A DNA stretch of 64,000 nucleotides, taken from assembly GCA_934045905.1 (NCBI GenBank), contig OW203761.1:30430964-30494963 (forward strand). Reading direction: 5' to 3'. Below are positions 60,008-64,000 of this stretch, piece by piece; position 1 is the stretch's first letter; each line of letters starts with the position of its first letter. The notes below the pieces were generated by a model. The model was given only the letters and a program-made list of their open reading frames with translations. It was not told where the DNA came from and did no database searches. The translations under genes and the position numbers were made by a program. The stretch comes from Leuctra nigra. Lineage: Eukaryota > Arthropoda > Insecta > Plecoptera > Leuctridae.

Positions 60008-63000
60008 CTTCTTGGACGGACTGTACATGGGAGGAGTTAAATGAGATAATTTACCCGTAGGGATATTTCGAAAAGGTAAATTCCCATTCTAAGGGAAATT
60101 TCCCTCAAACAAGATTCCCGCCAAATTTTCAAACGATTTTGATGAAAGCTGAAGTGTCAATTTTCATCTGATTGAGCCCGGCAAAAATGTATCGGGTCGG
60201 TCATTTTACGGTCGATGTTTTGGTAATTTTAGTTTTCACGTGTATTTGCGAGAAAATAAAGAAAATTTTAAAAGAACGGGTATTTTACCTGATTTTCTAC
60301 GAAAATATATACTTGAAAAATTCTAAAAAAATCGACCTGTACCTTGATAGACGCGGAATAATGTGCAGAGTTCGAAGGGTGGCTTTTGGACGGGAAATAA
60401 ATGAAAATGAGTCAAGTTTCTCACCTAGAAAAGTCATTAAATTAGATAAACGGCCAAATTCGTGTGAAAATGTGAAATTTTGACAGGTACCCATAGGGAA
60501 ACAGTTGATCCTAAAGACATTTCCTATAGGTACAGTTTATTTACGATGTAATTTAACAAAATTGAGGGATTTAGACGAGTTTTTCGAAGAGCAACAGATC
60601 GGAGATCAAGACGATGGACGGCCAGAAGGGGGTAAGTCGGGATTTTTTCCTCTAAATCGATAATCTGCATCCACTGTCAAATTTTAGAGTAAAGACATGA
60701 ATTTTCAGAATCTGACTTGCTTTTCTTCGTAGATTTCGAATCCGGAGACGGCGATTTGCTAAATCAAAATGGCGGCCGAAAACCCGATAAAAAAGTTTAT
60801 TTTGGCGATTTGAGACGGAAATGTGGAGAAAATTTGAAAACGGAGTACCGAGTATGACGAGAGAGGACGTGGATCTTTTTTTAAAAATACTAGAAAATTG
60901 CAAGGGGTCGTTTTTTTATTTTTTTATATTAATTTCCTTCTCAAAATTTGGCAAAATTTTTGAGCTTTTGCGTTCACAGACCATTTATTCACTGTAGAGA
61001 AGTGTATTCATGAAAAAATGTTTTTTTGGCTATTTGAGATGGAAATTTTAAGAAAATGTGAAAACAGAGAATTGATTATGACGAGAAAAGAAGTTTTTTT
61101 TAAATATAAGAAAATTGCAAGTGGTCGATTATTGAAATTTTGTCGAGGAAAATTGAATGGAATTTGTCAAGGGAACTTTTGTGAAATATTGTGAATATTG
61201 TCAAGGTATATAGAAAGTAAATAAATGGTCGGTAAACGCGGAAACTCAAAACTTTTGCCAAATTTTGAGATGATAAATTTAAAAAAAAATATCGACCCCT
61301 TGCAGTTTTCTAGTATTTAAAAAAAACGCATTATTCACATACTCCTGAACAACGCATCTCCTATCTGTTTCTCTTCGAGAATCTCGTTCAAATCCCTCAA
61401 TTTTGTAAAATTTTATCGTAAATAGCGACTGTACTTATCGCAAATGACTTTAGGATCAACTGTTTTCCTATGGGTACTATATAATTTCACGTTTTCACAC
61501 GAATTGGGCTGATTTTCTAATTTAATTACTTTTCCAGGTGAGAAACTTCCCTTATTTTCATTCCTTTCCATTCCAAGCCATCCTTCGAACTCTGCACATT
61601 ATTCCGCATCTATCCAAGGTACTGGTCGTTTTTTTTTTTTTTAGTTTAAGTATATATTTTCGTAGAAAAACAGGTAATACCCCGTTATTTTCAAATTTTC
61701 TCAATTTTCTCGCAAACACACGTGAAAACAAAAAAAAATACCAAAACATCGGCCGAAGACGGCCTGCCCGATACTTTTTTGCTGGGGTCGATCCGATAAA
61801 AATTGACACATTTGTTCTTCTGGAAAACATTATGCATAGGCTCTTATAGACAATAAATTTGCCGTTACCACAGACCGACAATCGAGCTTCCGAGCTCTGG
61901 TTTCCTCTTTTCGATTCCCTATAGTTCCCTCTATCTGATTACATGGTCGAAACAATCGTTTACATTTTGTCAAAGTACCAAATGCGCGTCAAATGGAGTG
62001 ACATCAAACATTAAACTTGTTTCTGGGCGATAACCGCATTAAAACGCAGTGCAAATTCTTTGTCGAGGTATATAGAAAGTGAATAAATAAATGGTCTGTG
62101 CACGCAGACGGAACGGAAACTCAAATATTTTGTCAAATTTTGAGATGAAAATTTTTATACAAAATTTAAAAAATCGACCCCTTGCAACTTTCAAGTATTT
62201 AAAACAAATGTCCTTTCACGTCATAATCGATACACTGTTTTCACATTTTCTCAACATTTCCATCTCAAATAGCCAAAATAAACATTTTTTCATGAATCAC
62301 CTCTCTACAGTGACTAAATGGTCTGTGAACGCAAAAGCTCAAAAATTTTGCCAAATTTTGAGAAGGAAATTTTTATAAAAAAATAAAAAAACGACCCCTT
62401 GCAATTTTCTAGTATTTAAAAAAAAAATCCACGTCCTCTCTCGTCATACTCGGTACTCCGTTTTCAAATTTTCTCCACATTTCCGTCTCAAATGGCCAAA
62501 ATAAACTTTTTTTATCGGGTTTTCGGCCGCCATTTTGATTTAGCAAATCGCCGTCTCCGGATTCGAAATCTACGAAGAAAAGCAAGTCAGATTCTGGAAC
62601 ATCATGTCTTTACTCCAAAATTTGACAGAGGATGCAGATTATCGATTTAGAGGAAAAAATCCCGACTTACCCCCTTCTGGCCGTGCATCGTCTTGATCTC
62701 TGATCTGTTGCTCTTCGAAAAACTCGTCCAAATCCCTCAATTTTGTTAAATTACATCGTAAATAGACTGTACCTATAGGAAATGTCTTTAGGATCAACTG
62801 TTTTCCTGTGGGTACCTGTCAAAATTTCACATTTTCACACGAATTTGGCCGTTTATCTAATTTAATGACTTTTCTAGGTGCGAAACTTGACTCATTTTCA
62901 TTTATTTCCCGTCCAAAAGCCACCCTTCGAACTCTGCACATTATTCCGCGTCTATCAAGGTACTGGTCGATTTTTTTTAGAATTTTTCAAGTATATATTT

Positions 63001-63296
63001 TCGTAGAAAATCAGGTAAAATACCCGTTCTTTTAAAATTTTCTTAATTTTCTCGCAAACACACGTGAAAACTAAAATTACCAAAACATCGACCGTAAAAT
63101 GACCGACCCGATACATTTTTGCCGGGCTCAATCAGATGAAAATTGACACTTAAGCTTTCATCAAAATCGTTTGAAAATTTGGCGGGAATCTTGTTCTGAG
63201 GAAAATTTCCCTTAGAATGGGAATTTACTTTTTCGAAATATCCCTACGGGTAAATTATCTCATTCAACTCCTCCCATGTACAGTCCGTCCAAGAAG

Positions 63297-63486
63297 TTTT
63301 AGTAGGGCAGTTTTTAGTAGGGCAGTTTTCAGTAGGGCAGTTATAAGGCTCCTCCCACTGGTTTGGCTCCTCCTTTAGCCCCTCCCATGTACAGTCAAAA
63401 CAAAAAATTTCCCAGTAGGGCAGTTTCTAGTAGGGCAGTTTTTAGTAGGGCAGTTTCGAGTAGGGCAGTTTCCAGTAGGGCAGTTA
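63297..63486. repeat. 15-bp tandem repeats, right tip of foldback
   Basis: The inverted form, TNNAGTAGGGCAGTT, is present three times, then five times after the same spacer. The left inner block has four copies, so unit number differs between arms. Confidence 0.9.
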
Positions 63487-63489
63487 GCG

Positions 63490-64000
63490 CATTCCCAAAC
63501 TATAGTGACGTCATTTTCGCCACGCGCGGTACTGAAAATACCTCCCGACAATCGAGATTAAAAAAAAAACGCGTGCGGCGAAATTTTCGGTGGTCTCGCG
63601 AAACGCGTGTTATGTAAAAGCGGCTTTAAGATGGAATGTAAAGAGTCTATTATCAAGTATCAAGAAAAACCTAAAATACTACCTACCGTATTCTGTGCGT
63701 TTGGTACGAAATTCCGAGTATCTGTGCTCGCTCTTCAACGTTAGGTACACTGACTGAGCGTACACATGCAAAATGAATTACAAAACAAAAATTGTTTGTT
63801 TTTGGCTCCTGGTAGATGCTTGCATATTCATGGTTTGCCAAATATTTTAGAAATTATTTTTATAATAATTGGTGGCTAAATTTTATCTTGATGAGAGGAT
63901 AATCTATATATAACTCCATGGTCTGAAGAACGGTCATATGAAAAAAAGGAGATGAGAACAAAATAATATAAAATACCTACTAAAATTGGTACGATGGAAT
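63490..64000. other. Right edge: repeat relics
   Basis: Holds a GCGAAACGCG...AAAGCGGCTTTA relic of the 12743 MITE family and a HINE-type fragment (TGTGCTCGCTCTTCAACG) near 63720. No gene. Confidence 0.4.

Larger units (their letters stand above)
59801..63489. mobile_element. 3.7-kb foldback element
   Basis: The ends CGCTAACTG (59801) and CAGTTAGCG (63489) open inverted arms of about 1.3 kb (59801 to about 61145, and about 62155 to 63489). A third, shorter copy (about 61190-61860) lies between them in the right-arm orientation. The arm tips carry 15-bp tandem repeats. No transposase or other protein was recognised. Short frames inside the arms do not look coding. Confidence 0.85.

Noticed and set aside
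59752..60060. Open frame encoding TALLKTALL and NCPTKNCPT-like repeats
   Set aside because: It is the 15-bp tandem array of the foldback tip read as codons; both frames and both strands give such repeats.
60172..60483. 103-codon frame inside the foldback arm
   Set aside because: No domain, and the mirrored arm's equivalent frames do not keep the same protein; most likely chance.

Overview
The window is animal nuclear DNA, almost certainly an arthropod and probably an insect. It has spliced genes with GT-AG introns, low-GC introns crowded with transposable elements, abundant TAGGTAGG/CCTACC microsatellite tracts, and two well-known metazoan genes. The species cannot be named from the sequence; a hemipteroid insect is only a guess.

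Three host genes are supported. (1) 448-9302, minus strand: four in-phase exons of a coiled-coil protein I do not recognise; it continues beyond the left edge. (2) 10040-31468, plus strand: a 13-exon orthologue of Reps (RalBP1-associated EH-domain protein; endocytosis and Ral signalling), 750 residues. Genes 1 and 2 are head to head and 737 bp apart, so they may share a bidirectional promoter. (3) 39134-51730, plus strand: a 3-exon Frizzled receptor, best matched to Frizzled-4, 545 residues, with a GC-rich 5' region and two introns over 5 kb.

The remaining sequence is largely mobile DNA. LINE-A (5.3-7.9 kb) is a 5'-truncated non-LTR element whose reverse transcriptase is split by a 112-bp insert. 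LINE-B (22.9-27.8 kb, minus strand, inside the last Reps intron) has two open ORFs. Its ORF1 carries a PHD finger, a TARG1/OARD1-like macrodomain with both catalytic residues in register, and an RRM-like C-terminus. At 18507-18894 a 388-bp non-autonomous retroelement is bounded by 12-bp target-site duplications, and its first 88 nt fold as a complete HDV-like ribozyme whose predicted cleavage site is exactly the element's 5' end.

Several dispersed families recur: a Helitron/HINE-like family (subterminal inverted repeat TGAGCGAGC, 3' hairpin, CTAG end followed by T), many small TIR elements (TSDs TAA, TA, TTAA, TAAT), a 3.7-kb foldback element at 59.8-63.5 kb with 15-bp tandem repeats at its tips, a near-perfect 300-bp palindrome at 28.2-29.05 kb, and 118-bp tandem repeats carrying ACCGGAAGTGACGTCA at 34.0-34.56 kb.

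The host genes do not form a pathway. Reps (receptor endocytosis) and Frizzled-4 (Wnt receptor) are simply neighbours. The most noteworthy content is the domain make-up of LINE-B ORF1 and the ribozyme-headed short retroelement.
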